Shown: piece after piece, positions 44,451-56,099 of the stretch
How positions within the stretch are numbered: position 1 is the stretch's first letter
Layout: each line of letters opens with the position of its first letter
From: Mikania micrantha
Taxonomy: Eukaryota; Streptophyta; Magnoliopsida; Asterales; Asteraceae
Length of the DNA: 64,000 bases
Direction: 5' to 3'
Assembly: GCA_009363875.1 (NCBI GenBank)
Contig: CM018698.1
Span: forward strand, 61,301,439-61,365,438
The notes under the pieces: generated by a model
What the model saw: only the letters and a program-made list of their open reading frames with translations
What the model was told of the DNA's origin: nothing
Databases searched by the model: none
Position numbers and translations under genes: made by a program

Positions 44451-45507
44451 CACTATTCATCATCTTCTTCCCCGCTTCTAACCTGTTACAAATCTGTTCC
44501 TAGAGCTTCCTAGTGGTTTAAAATGATTTATTTCAAGATTTCTAAGTGTTTACAACCGGTTAGAACAACCATAACTACATGGGTCGTGATACACACTAAA
44601 ACCGAAATAAAAACCAAGATTTACCTCAAAATCAGTGGATGAAAGCTTAAACCTCTTGTAATTTCGTGATCTACGTAATGAGATGAGCGTTTTGACACCA
44701 AGAATGCTTGAAATGGTGAAGTATTAAGGAAGTTATTCTAGAGAGAAGGTGGAGAAACTTTTTCTAGAGAGAGAGGTTGAAAAACGACAATGAGAGGGAG
44801 AAGGAGGTTGGTGGTGGTTATGGAAATAAATGAACTCATTTAATGATTCAATACACCCGATGGTTCGGTTTCGTTCGGTTTCGCGTAAAATGTTGGATTT
44901 TCGTAGTAAAACGACTCGGATTTAAAAATAGGATTTACGAAATTATTTTAGGTTGTGATTCCTAATAAATTAATTAAATATCTTTCGTTTATTTTAAATT
45001 TTCAAAAATATTAAATTTACTGTTTAGAATCGAATAGTACAGTCGTCGCGCGTATTCGTTCGAATCGTCACCCGTACGAACACGACGATAACTATACTTT
45101 TCAATATTGTTTCTAATTATAGGACATCATTCAGAACGTTAAACTTTCAGATTTATTCGTACAGATCGTCACCTATACGAATAATCCGTCAATTTAGCAT
45201 TCACGTAACGACATCCATGTTGTTTTGTTCTGTAAAGCCTCACATACGTTTATACATAATAAATCCTAACAAATAATCATATGATGGTTCTGTGTTGCCA
45301 GATAATTATCTGACTGATGAACCATGTTTTCTAAGTTTTGTTTCTTTGAATTGATTCTGAATTCACTGTTTGATAACTTGAAATGATAGTGATATATGAT
45401 ATAAACATGACATAAAATGAAACACGTATAATTCGTACCTGATTACTGTTCATAGCACTGTTGAGATCACTGTTCCGGTACGATTCCGGCACTGATGTTA
45501 CAATTTT

Positions 45508-45924
45508 TGTCCTCAAAAGTTGAATCAGATCAATGTATATTATATTGGGTTCAAAATGTACGAGTGCTAGGAGAGTTGGTCAGCTTGGTGAGATCAAAGG
45601 AGAAAGGGTCTTTTTGTAAATTTCAGGGTCACACTTTTTTGCATTTTGAAATAGTTTTCCTTTTTAAGAAAGTAAAATTAACTGTGGAAGTCACCAAAGT
45701 TTTATTTAGTAATTAATTAATTATTATTATTGTTATTTCTTTGTTTATTTATTTATTTATTTAATTATTTTGTTAGTTTGACTTGTGTGTGCATTAAAAA
45801 GGATAATTAGAATTTTGCCCCACAGAATAAAAGCCGATGTATAAGTAAGAAGATATCTATAAACCCTTCTTGTGAAAGCCACTCATTACTTAGGATTCCT
45901 TTTGATCCTTTTTAAAGCAAATAA
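45508..45924. other. Spacer without recognised feature
   Basis: AT-rich; a (TTTA)n run near 45,744-45,766. The frame 45,495-45,716 starts inside the LTR and is not credible. Confidence 0.4.
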
Positions 45925-46039
45925 GGTAGTGTTTGTTTTTTTTTCCAAAAAGCTCTTCTAACCTCTTATGTCTGCGCCGCGCAGACCACGGGCAGATGTG
46001 ACAATCCGACTTTTCGAGTTAACCTCGTTAACCCTCGTA

Positions 46040-46283
46040 GGCCCAATAAGGTCAAAGAAGGCCCAATAAGGCCCAAGAAGGCTTAGTAAAGCCAAAGAAG
46101 ACCCAGTAAAGTCAAGGAAGGCCCAACAAGACAAGTCAGGCCCAATGAAGTTTATGAAGGCCCAATAAGACAAATGTAGGCCCAAGAAGCTAAGGTGGGC
46201 CCAATAAAGCAAGAGTAGGCCCATTGAAATCTAGGTAGGCCCAGTAAGCTCAAGATAGGCCCAGTAAGCCTAAGGTAGGCCCA
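46040..46283 (+). promoter_or_regulatory. Phased GGCCCA array in the LTR 5' region
   Basis: GGCCCA starts at 46,120, 46,139, 46,159, 46,179, 46,198, 46,218, 46,238, 46,258 and 46,278: nine copies every 19-20 bp. Three more are at about 46,040, 46,061 and 46,071. TGGGCC/T on the other strand is the plant site II element bound by TCP factors. Function here is inference. Confidence 0.8.
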
Positions 46284-48111
46284 ATTAGCCCAAATGGATT
46301 AATTGAGTCCAATAGCATTCCAATTGATCAAATTAGTGATAGTTAGGGAATTTCGGTTCAACTTTGTTAACCGAAATGTTAAGTAATTGATCCAAAATCA
46401 AATTAAAAGAATTCTAATTGAGCAAAACAGGTTATAAATTAGGGTTTAGATTAAATTAAAATGCAAATTTTGACTTTACAGTCAAAATTCAAGTTTAAGG
46501 GTAAAATGGAATTCGAATTTCATTCTATAGTTATCTATAATCAAGCTAAACTATTATAAAACTTTCCAATAATGATTAGATAAGGTTATAAGCGCCTATA
46601 TCACAAGAATTAAACTTAGTATTGCTTGGATTGCATAATTTTGACTTTAGAGAGTCAAAATTCGGATTTTTAAGCAATTGAAACTGAAATTCGGGATTTT
46701 CAAAGGTTTAATCGAATTAAACTTGTTGTAATCAATACCTTAATGATTATTAACGGTTACCAAGTGTAACTATCATCATCATCAATCGAATTAAAAGCCA
46801 AATGAAGTCAAAAGTCGTAACCGATATTAGCTAATATCAAATCCTTAGAAATCGAACGAAATGCACACAATTGCACCTTCCTAAACGCTAGTCGGCTCCT
46901 CTAGAGATTATTACACCCAGCAATTTGATTTCAAGAAGCTCGAACAGAAGATTTTAATTGGGAACGGCCGAACATCAACTCATTGATCGAACCTCATCAA
47001 TTCGACATCGAATCAAGTAAGTTGTCACTTCTAAACCGTCTAAACACGCCGAATAAGCATAACCCCATGCTAATTACAGATTCTATTATCGAATTATGCG
47101 ATTTCGAGTTCTAGGGTTTTAATTCAAAACGGTTTTGGGGGTTTATTGTCTAAACGGATGGATAGTTAAATTAAATCATATAGAAAGTTTCAGAGCAATG
47201 TGGGTAAGGAAATACCTAAGTCAATTACACATGATGATAGTGAATTCTATGATTTCGATTCTAGGGTTAATATAACAAAACGGTTTGAGGGATCTTGATT
47301 CAAATGAGTTTAAGAATGAAATTGATTGTTATGGTTAGTTTCAGAGTGTTCCGATTGAGGATAAGCACATGTTAATTGTATCTTACAACAACGAATTTTA
47401 TGAATTCGATTGTTAGGGTTTAGATTAAGAACCGGTTTGGGGTTTTTAGGTTAAACGAACGAGAGACTCAAATTAATCTACACTATTAGTTTCGAAATTT
47501 ATGTCCCAATGAAAACCCCATGTTTCTGAGATCGATGTGATTCGAATCGCGGATCTATTAGGAATCAATTGGTTTCGGCTAGAGTAAACATAAGGGAACC
47601 GGCTAAGTTGTAGTTAAAAGTATTTAAGTTTGAATCTAGTAACAAATGTGAAACCAGATGAGATGGTGTGTGTGCGTGTGTGTTGGGCTGATAGGTCGCG
47701 GGTTCGAACCCTGACCTGGCCGGATTTTTGAAAATTTAAAATCATTTTAGTATTGTTTTCATAACTTTCGTGTACGAACTCCGTTTTAACCCGTTCGAGT
47801 TGCGTTGGAAACGTAACGAGAATACGAACACATTAGAATGATAAAATCCATATTTCAATCCGAAAACGAAATCGCGTATAATTACGTTTAATTAAATAAA
47901 ATCGTATAGGATCTTATTTAATCGATTTCAATGGCACGCGTACTCCCGTATGCACAATTCTCACACTCTAACATACGTATGTTGATACGTATGTGATTTC
48001 AAGCACAAAACGACAATCCGAATAAATTTAGGTTATTGTTTAATCACAGATTCTTCGTAGAGGATTTCTACGCAAGTTCACACGTATTTGATCATTCTGC
48101 TATTATCAAAG

Positions 48112-48610
48112 GTGCGTACACGGCCCCTTTCTTATTTTAAACTGTTTTGGGGGAGAAAACATGTGCAACAAACTATTTTAGATACATATCACTTGCATGA
48201 GTTATCTGTTTACATTATGTGACAACATATCAACTTGAAAGTCCTTACACACCTCGAACCGTTTAGTTTGCTGTAATGCAAAGCGTGGTAGTTGGAAATA
48301 GATCTATTAGGTTTGACAAACCTCACCTGGTAGATGGGATCTACGCAGGTGTTTGACTGACCAAACACAATTTTACTATTGTTGTGATAGACAATAGTGG
48401 CAAGGCGAAAACATGCTATAGCATGGCAACTAGTCAGCTTCGGTGTCGAACACGTATGTAAATAGTTATATGACTAGCTATCATGACTGTGCATTTGTGA
48501 TTATGTTATCTACAACTTATTATTCAAACTGATGTTTTGAACATTGTGATTATTGAAAACCTGTGTTATGCACCAACCTTTGTGTTGACTTGATTTGCAT
48601 GTTTTCTCAG
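48112..48610 (+). other. Putative LTR-internal intron with acceptor-side hairpin
   Basis: 499 nt, AAAG|GTGCGTACACGG to TTTTCTCAG|GACGC. Hairpin CAAC-CTTTGT-GTTG (48,574-48,587) preceded by CAC and followed by AC. Confidence 0.5.
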
Positions 48611-49109
48611 GACGCTAAGGCGCGCGTTACAGCTGGCATGGACTAGGAAGATAGAGTCTCATGCATTATAAACACTTTGAATTTGAATTTGAACTTGAAC
48701 ATTTGAATATTTCAGTACTTTGGTTTGTAATGTTTACTTTCCAACTGTTTATGGTTTTTAAACGCTTCCGCAACTTTTTGTAAACTCTGAATATTATGTC
48801 TTAAAGACCAACGTATGTTTTGAAATTCATATAGAGGTCTTCGCTATGTCTAATGATCTGAGATCCTGGTTTGTCATGCTCCCAAACGGTGTGATTCCGT
48901 TAGTTGAAATTTGGGGGTGTGACAGCAGAGGTTAGGCTTCGCAGACTGTTTGTTTTCTCGAAAACCTTTCATTAAAAAAGGTCCGCGCGACCTCTTTTTG
49001 GCGCAGACCTGGACTAACCTCTTCCCCACTCTTCATACATCTTCTTGTGAATAATTAGGGGTTTCAAGTCTGCTTCATTTGTTCCTCCCTCGTTTGAACA
49101 TCTGCTTCA

Positions 49110-49335
49110 AGTCTGCTTCCCGATTTCACAGCTCCACCGCCTACAACCACCAGCTCCACCGCAGGCAACCTCCTTCGCGATTTCCCCCTCCGCAGCCGAC
49201 AACCAGCAGATCCATCGCCGACAATCACCAGCTCCACCGTCGACAACCACCACCTCCACCGCCGACAACCACCATCTCCACCGCCAGCCGCCTCCATCGC
49301 GATTTCCTCCTTTACCGCCGCCGGTTACCACAGGT
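49110..49335. repeat. CCACCGCCGACAACCACCA minisatellite-like block
   Basis: Degenerate repeats of CTCCACCGCCGACAACCACCA inside the Harbinger-like element, ending GGTTACCACAG|GTAAACC. It yields long open frames on both strands (49,064-49,375), Pro/His-rich on plus and Gly/Trp-rich on minus, as expected from a repeat. A captured gene exon is possible but I do not recognise one. Confidence 0.55.
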
Positions 49336-49681
49336 AAACCCTTCAATCAGCAAAAGCAGTTTCGTTTTTTTTTGATTTTGTGTTTTATGTGATCTTTTCT
49401 TTTGTGAAATTAGAGGTTTCTATAGCTTTCTTCTTTATGCTTCAGTAATGAACTACCGATGATTGGAGGTGCACTTGTTTTTTTTTTGTGAAATTAGGTT
49501 TTTTTTTGTCTGCTAAGATGGGGGAAGAAGGAAGTGGGGAAGACTTTTGAAGAGCTAAAAAACAAACCATTTTAAAATCTCTTCTTGCAGAGGTTTGGTC
49601 CACCTCTTCTGCAAAAGAGGTCTGCAGACGTGGTCCGCAAACTGCAGATGTTTTACCTCTGAAAAAACAAACAACACCTAG

Positions 49682-50404
49682 GTATTTGCACGTTAGTCCT
49701 CAATTATTAGGTTTTATTAATATAAATTTGGCAAGTAAATGTCAATTTTCATTAATATTAATACTACTATTTTCGTCGACATTTTATAATAAAAATATTA
49801 TGATTAATACATCACATCAACAGTAAAATTTAATTTATTTTTGGTTCGTATACTTTCTATTAATTGGTTTGGAAACTGCATCAAAATGGTATAAACAGAA
49901 TTTGGGTAAAAGTATTTTTAGTTGCTTATGGCTGAAATAACATTGCATCAAACTTCATATTCTTAGATATTTATCCTAAGGGCAGATGATTTCCAAAATA
50001 GTTTTTTTATTTTTTTTTATTTTTTTAAAGAATCTAAAAAAAAAAAAAGAATTTGCATGTTTGTATGTGTTTTGCATGACTACGTACGACCAAGTGAACA
50101 ATCTTGTATCCACACTGGAAATTAGTCTTTAAACTATAAATTTAAGCCTAGCTGCAACTGCTACATGTGATTGATAACAAAAGAATATATCATTTGAATG
50201 AGCTTTTTAGTTTTAAATTTTAGTTTTAGATAAAATCAATTTTAACCAAAACACTTGTAATTTAATGTTATCTGATTGTGTAAATAGTTATAACTTTTCA
50301 TATGAAGCTGATGCTTCAAATTTAACATCAAAGATTAGATGTATAAACATAAATAAAGTAAGTTTTGAATGATGTGTTGAATTTTAGAAAGCGAACATGT
50401 ATTA
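49682..50404. other. AT-rich DNA, nothing recognised
   Basis: No gene, RNA or element ends seen. Confidence 0.4.
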
Positions 50405-51316
50405 TTATACTAGGTTAAATCCCGCGTGTTACACGTGTTAAATATACAAAATGTAATATACTTTTTAATAAAATGGTTATGTTTATAAAAAAACATATAA
50501 AAAAAATAAGAATTACACTTAAATTTTTCATAATTATACATATTGTATTTTAACATTCAAATCATCCTATCAAGTTAAATATTTTAAGATATCTAAAAAT
50601 AACTCATTGAAAAAAATTGCTTTCGTTGTTGTTATTATTATTACTATTGTTATTGTTGTTAAGTATTTCAATGAATATAATTTGAAGTTAATGACAGTTA
50701 AAGGCCTAAATAAAAATTTAGATAAGAAAATAAGTAAAAATATTTATCTACTAACATTTAATAATGTTACTACACATAAAAGGAAGTAAATTTAATGAAT
50801 TATAATTATACATGTAAAATATATAACTAGGTTCTTAGTTTATGTAACTTACATAAAAAATGTCAAGATTTAAAAGTTTTATAATGTTTAATGATAATAG
50901 TAAGTTAAAATATAAAAATATATGAATATACATGAAATAGTTTAAGTTTTTAAGATCCTCATTATTAATAAAATGATTATATATTTGTATAGTTTACGAT
51001 TTGTCTTATAATATATATCTATTTTATTTCGTTTAGTTGTTTGCCTTTTTGAAAATATAGTCTAAACATATTATTAACTTTTTGCATTGAAAGTGTAAAT
51101 TATTCATGACTTGATTATTTATTTGTATATATAATTTTTAAAATTTTAGGAAAATAAGTGAAAATAATAAATTGTCATATTATTTAATTATCACTATTAA
51201 TAAATGATTGGTAATAAATGATTTAATGCTTTAAATTTTGGGGGGAAACAAAAATAAAACATGCTTCATTCCATGACAAATGACACATAAAAACCTTGAT
51301 TTATTATATAAGATAG
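50405..51316. repeat. AT-rich dispersed repeat with TACTAGGTTA start
   Basis: Begins ATACTAGGTTAAATCCCGCG, a near palindrome CGTGTTACACG follows, and it ends about TTTATTATATAAGATAGAT. Same start motif as 37,110. No coding (50,607-50,789 is low complexity). Confidence 0.5.
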
Positions 51317-51569
51317 ATAAACTATGTGTAATTATTCAATTTGTGTACATGTGTATTTGAGTGATTTGTTGGATTAAATAATCCTACATATATGCCTAGT
51401 ACATTGTTTAGTATATAGGTTATAAGATCTTTTTTGTTTGAAATGTATTAATAGTTCTCCTTGCAAACTATGTTGTTTTAATTCTAAGAACGCTTTCGAT
51501 GAACCTTCATCTTAATGGGAACAACACCTTAACTTAAATGGAGTTTTTATTTAAACCCAATCCCTACCA

Positions 51570-51608
<39 letters not shown>
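51317..51608. other. AT-rich spacer ending in a TA run
   Basis: No feature apart from the TA run (about 51,583-51,608) that is the insertion site of the next element. Confidence 0.4.
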
Positions 51609-51611
<3 letters not shown>

Positions 51612-52025
51612 AAAAAGATAAAATGAAAACCACATCTCAATGAGAAAACTGCGAAAACATGCAAAAATCACGTAAAAACAACGTTTTTTTTTGAATTTTT
51701 TTTACAGGTTTGTAACACTATTGGGCACATTTTTATAAAAAAATCAAAAAAACGCCGACCAAATATTTTTAAAAAAATATTTTATAAACCCACGTAACAA
51801 AACATAAAAAAAAATTTACGTTTTGTTATGTAGGTTTTACGTGGGTTTATAAAATATTTTTTTAAAAAATATTTGGTCGGCGCTTTTTTGATTTTTTTAT
51901 AAAAATGTGCCCAATAATGTTACAAACCTGTAAAAAAAATAAAAAAAACGTTGTTTTTACGTGATTTTTGCATAGTTTTCGCGGTTTTCTTATTGAGATG
52001 TGGTTTTCAAAATAACCATACCCTA
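51609..52025. repeat. Foldback MITE, ~417 bp, long palindrome in a TA run
   Basis: Arms of nearly 200 bp pair: GAAAACCACATCTCAATGAG / CTTATTGAGATGTGGTTTTC, GTTTGTAACA-TATTGGGCAC / GTGCCCAATAATGTTACAAAC, GCGCCGACCAAATA-like / TATTTGGTCGGCGC. Same family as 141-478 through the GGGCACATTTTTATAAAAAAATC block. No coding. Confidence 0.92.
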
Positions 52026-52790
52026 TATATATATATATATATATCATACGTATCTTATTATCTTTCCACTTTCTGATGTAAACTTCATTTCCAAATCCGA
52101 GATTTCTAAATTTCTCTCACGCAATGATAAATACCAAGCGAATTCTTGGTCAGAGTGTATCCAACGGGTATTTTTAGTAAACTAATAGGGTCGGATATTT
52201 GATACCTGATGAGTAATACCATATAGACATCCAACATGTTCTAGGCTCGGTATGGAACAAACTATTATAAACGGGTATATATGAGGTTGGGATTACCCAT
52301 TGTCGTCCTTAATTCTAATAGAGAGTGATTTTCGGTTAGCGATGGCTGTTGACGTTTGGGAGGTGTTTCATTCTTGGATGATGAGAACTTTATACCCACA
52401 ACTGAACAAGAGAACATATGATTCTCACATGACAAGAAGTTGATCTTCATTTATTTATTACATGATCTAAATACAATTGATGTAATTTTATTTGGTTTGG
52501 TGCATTTTGATTTGGTAGTTTAACTTTCACTAATGCACACTATTAGTATCTTTTTAATATTATATTTTTGTTTTAAATTGATGAGTTTAAATCATATTAT
52601 ATACATCTCAAACATATGTGGAGCAAGTCAATATATAAATTGCTTTGTATAATTAGCTTGGAGCAAATTGTTTTGCAAAACATTGAATTGGCTTTCTAGG
52701 CTAAAAGCATCTATATACACACTTACCTTTCTTAGCTGTATTTTGTTGTGCATACTTTCATATAAATCACCAAATATAGCTAAAAGATTG
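52026..52790. other. Unassigned DNA
   Basis: Mixed composition, no credible gene. Frames at 52,265-52,450 (minus) and 52,668-52,892 (running into the AAT repeat) are short and unsupported. Confidence 0.4.
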
Positions 52791-52792
52791 GA

Positions 52793-52793
52793 A

Positions 52794-52871
<78 letters not shown>
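52793..52871. repeat. (AAT)n microsatellite
   Basis: About 25 perfect AAT units. It produces an artificial poly-Asn frame. Confidence 0.97.
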
Positions 52872-52872
<1 letters not shown>

Positions 52873-52923
52873 TTGAGTCCCCTGAATTTTAAGAAATCAT
52901 GAAAAAGGCTATAAATAATTTAG

Positions 52924-53545
52924 GGCATGTTTGGGATTCAATTTCATAATGACTTATTGACTTGTCAGTTTTTTTCAAACAACCAATAAGTAAATAAGTT
53001 GTTTGTCAAACTTAAAATGACTTTTAGAATGGCGTTTTGTTAAAGGGTAATAAGTTGTTTTTCAAAAGTTAAAAATTCTATATTTTCAAAATAACTTGTG
53101 ACTTATTGTCATAAAATTACAAAGTTACCATCAATCTTTATTTTTTACCCAATCTACCACCCGCTGACACCGCTATCCACTAACACCGCTATCCACTAAC
53201 ACCGCCACCCGACGCCAACTTTGCCACCCACCGCGAACGCCACCACCCCTACAAGCGCCGCGACCCACCAACACCCGCAACTATCACCCACCACTACCTA
53301 CTGCCATCGCTGCCACCCACCTCTACCCACCGCCATCGCTGCCACCCACCTCCGCCACCTTCCACTATTTTCGCAACCAACAACTGCTACCCATAACCTT
53401 AATGGTTGTTAATATAATAATGTCATTTTTGATAATTTTGAAAAGACTATTTAGTAAAACTTAATCCAAACATGTTTTTAAAAACTTTATTTCAAAAAAT
53501 CATAAGTAATAACAACTTTATCAAACAAGAAGTTTATAATTAAAA
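52924..53545. repeat. Possible Tourist-like element with CCACC-rich core
   Basis: Left end GGGCATGTTTGGGATTCAATTTC after TTTA; near the right, AATCCAAACATGTTTTTA and TTTATCAAACAAG are complementary to it. The core (53,155-53,400) repeats CACCCACC/CGCCATCGCTGCCACC words, giving a meaningless Pro/Thr frame at 53,221-53,412. Right boundary uncertain. Confidence 0.45.
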
Positions 53546-53829
53546 TGCGTGTATTAATTAATAGTGTTATAAGCTAATATTAGTTAACAAGAAGTTTATA
53601 ATTGAAATGCGTGTATTAATTATTAGTGTTATGAGTCAAACATATCAAAATATTATAAAAGGGTTGGGACAAAATATATAATTTTGCAAATGTTGATCGA
53701 AGTGGTATTTAAAAATTGATCATCCCATAATTCGTGTAACTTGGTCTAAACATTATTATATAATTAATTAATTATTAAATATATATATACCATTTCAATC
53801 ATTACTGTTTACTGTATATGTTAATAGGA

Positions 53830-54573
53830 TTGGGTTCAACTAAATAATCATCTTATCCTAAAAAAGGCTAAGAAGGATTATTGGTCATTAGATCATAAGA
53901 TTAAATTTAATATGAAAATTTTAAAATTTTAGTAAGAAAAGTTGTTAGAGGGTAATTTAGTCATAACCACTTTCCACCCAAATTTTTTAAACGTTCATAA
54001 CTTTTAGATACGAAATTATTTTTCTAAAAAAAATATATCATAAAAAAGAGAATTTTTTATCTTTAAAATGAATATAATTTTTTATAAAAAATGAAAATTT
54101 TTTCAGCTCATTGTGTCTAATTATCGTCATTGTGTCTTTTTTAAATATTTGTGTATAATTATCTTTTTGTGTTTTTTACAGGTAATTGTGTCTTTTTTAA
54201 AAGTAATTGTTTCTTTTTTAAAGATCATTGTGTTATTCATAATCGTCATTATGTCATTCTTAAATAATATTATGTATTCTGCAATATTATTGTGTCTTAA
54301 ATTGTTCATTAAAACACAACATTGAGCATAAACACAAAAGACACAATGACATGTACAAAAGACACATTGACCTATACAAAAGACAATGACTCGTACAAAG
54401 TTGTTATACTCATCATTGTGATTTTTTTATATGTAATTGTGTCTTTTTTTTAAATATCATTGTTTTATTCATACTCGTCATTGTGTCATCCTTGCTTAAC
54501 ATTATATATTCTGCAACATTATTGTGTTTTAAATTGTTCAGGAAAATACCATATTGAAAATAAACATAAAAGA
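53830..54573. mobile_element. End of a second Mutator-like element of the same kind
   Basis: The start TGGGTTCAACTAAATA...ATCCTAAAAAAGGCTAAGAAGG matches the terminal repeats of the MULE at 11,613-21,767 (GGTTCAGCTAAATA; CCTAAAAAGGCTAAGAAGCC). From 54,110 it is filled with ATTGTGTCTTTTTT and the complement AAAAGACACAATGA, the same words that saturate the larger MULE. It is cut at 54,573 by a long LTR; the rest should lie beyond the window. Confidence 0.7.
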
Positions 54574-54864
54574 TGTGACACCCCGACCTATGGTGGAAAC
54601 GTCGGGATGCCACGAGGGATGTGTAGATTGTTCATAAGCTCGTGGGCATCTAATTAAATCATCACATAACAATTAATCAACCAAATTAATTACATCAAAA
54701 TCATGTTCATCATGAATTAGTTACATCAATTACACAAAAGATTTAGCTATCTAACTAAATTCTAGTCTTCAGAATTTCAGTTATTTAGCTAAGTCTAAGA
54801 ACCTAAGTGATGATGTCCCCAAAAGGTGTAGAGCTATCCTGCTCTACCTATTTCTCCTCGTTCC

Positions 54865-55494
54865 CTGAAACATGTAGAATATCAAGTGTCAACTACGAAG
54901 TAGTTGGTGAGTAATCATAAGTTTTTATATTTAAAAATGTTTTACAAATGATTGTAAAAGGTTATAGTTTTATGAGAAATTCCACATGAGTACCTGCGAG
55001 ATAATCCAACACATAACCCAACATATAATCACAAATACACAGGTACATATATCAAATAATCATAGATAATCAAACTCATACATATTCAACCAGTCTCCAT
55101 CATCATTATTCTCAATAAATATAAGTGACAATACATGAAATCAATGTGGTTAACCGAAGTTAAAGACAATGATTCATGGAGTGGTGGCAAACCACGTGAC
55201 AATACATGCAATCGTTGCGGATGACCGAAGTCAACAGTAACGACTCATGGAGTTGTGATAATCCAAGTGGCAATACATGTAATCATTGCCGATAACCGGA
55301 GTCAATAACAATGTCACACGGAGTTATGATAGTCAGTGATAATCCATAACAATGAAAATCCCATAATATGAATAACATGATGATAAACCAGGTGTCACCC
55401 ATGTATTATCAAAATAATATGTTTAAATTGGAATACATGTTCCACCTCCGAGTTTAAAACAAAACAGTTTAAAAAGGAGGTTATGAGAACTCAC
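54865..55494 (-). other. Putative LTR-internal intron with acceptor-side hairpin
   Basis: 630 nt on minus, TTAG|GTGAGTTCTCATAACC to TGTTTCAG|GGAAC. Hairpin CAACTAC-TTC-GTAGTTG (54,906-54,890), the longest stem with the tightest loop of the set. Confidence 0.5.
55128..55345. repeat. Tandem repeat, about three ~75-bp units
   Basis: GACAATACATG-AATC-TTG-GG-T-ACCGAAGT...ATGGAGT-GTGATAATCCA recurs from about 55,128, 55,197 and 55,268, inside the putative LTR intron. Confidence 0.8.
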
Positions 55495-56099
55495 CTAAGT
55501 CCTTAGATTCAGTATATTTGTAGTATGCGCGCTCGTGTGAGAGAAATCAAAGTAACTCAATGACCTGTAATTATCGTGTGTTTGTGTTCATAAGTATACG
55601 TGTTTTATTCTAATTAGTACCCATATGTGTTTGTTTTGTACTCCTTGGGTGTTTCGTTCCTTATTTTGTTTAAATCCCAATTAAGTTGCAACACCCAAGA
55701 ATTTCTTTATGATTATCATAAAATGTAATTTAAATTTGTTAGTCTTAAATACATAATTATGATAATTAAATTGTGAACTCCTATGTATGTTCCAAGGTGT
55801 TAACCCTCGTCATACACATATCCATATCTATTCTTGCAATTGCACGTTTTAAATTAAGATGTCATTGTAAATTTAAATTGATACAATTTCAATTTAAAAT
55901 TAAGAGATCACACTAGGTTAGCCTCCTAACATGTTCATTATTATCTCCTCACAATTTAAGTTTATAATCATTTAAGAAAAAGTGACCACATTAATATTTT
56001 TGCATGCATGCATAAGCATCTATTATTTCTCAAACCCTTTATTTTACTTTTTATCCATCCTTAGACCCTAGCTCCAGCTTTAGGTTTGAGAGGGATTGA

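Larger units (their letters stand above)
41656..45502 (-). mobile_element. Solo LTR, 3,847 bp (family 2)
   Basis: Starts TGACACACCCCG, ends GATGTTACA, with 5-bp duplications ATTTT at 41,651-41,655 and 45,503-45,507. No coding. Sense minus from the donor-like CAG|GTGAGTTC at 43,111 and acceptor-like TTCTCAG|GTGAC ending at 42,006. Near its 5' end (44,880-45,200 read on minus) it repeats GGTGACGA words flanked by TTCGTA. Related to 28,691-32,047 and 54,574-64,000 by plan and by the GGTTCGGCC array. Confidence 0.9.
45997..48924 (+). mobile_element. Solo LTR, 2,928 bp
   Basis: TGTGACAATCC to GGGGGTGTGACA, with GCAGA at 45,992-45,996 and 48,925-48,929. Sense plus from donor-like AAAG|GTGCGTACACGGCCCC at 48,112 and acceptor-like TTTTCTCAG|GACGC ending 48,610. 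The 3' end keeps CATATAGAGGTC and GAAATTTGGGGGTGTGACA of family 1, but the 5' third is unlike the other copies and begins with a phased GGCCCA array. A GGGTTCGAACCC at 47,699-47,710 resembles a Pol III B box. No coding. Confidence 0.93.
45925..49678. mobile_element. Harbinger-like non-autonomous element split by a solo LTR
   Basis: Outer ends GGTAGTGTTTGTTTTTT and the complement of AAAAAACAAACAACACC match at most positions; flanks are TAA (45,922-45,924) and TAG (49,679-49,681), a 3-bp duplication with one change. Without the LTR at 45,997-48,924 it is about 820 bp. Both shoulders carry GCAGACC / GGTCTGC words that pair across the element. No transposase. Confidence 0.7.

Noticed and set aside
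46040..46283. CRISPR-like regular spacing of GGCCCA
   Set aside because: Repeat is 6-8 bp with 12-14-bp non-unique spacers in a plant LTR; not a CRISPR array.
47660..47730. tRNA-like GGGTTCGAACCC
   Set aside because: B-box-like, but no cloverleaf or A box at a suitable distance could be drawn; left as a motif in the LTR.
49064..49375. Overlapping open frames on both strands, Pro/His-rich and Gly/Trp-rich
   Set aside because: Open in several frames because of the CCACCGCCGAC repeat; not treated as a gene.
52668..52892. Open frame with a poly-Asn tract
   Set aside because: The Asn run is the (AAT)n microsatellite; the remainder has no motif.
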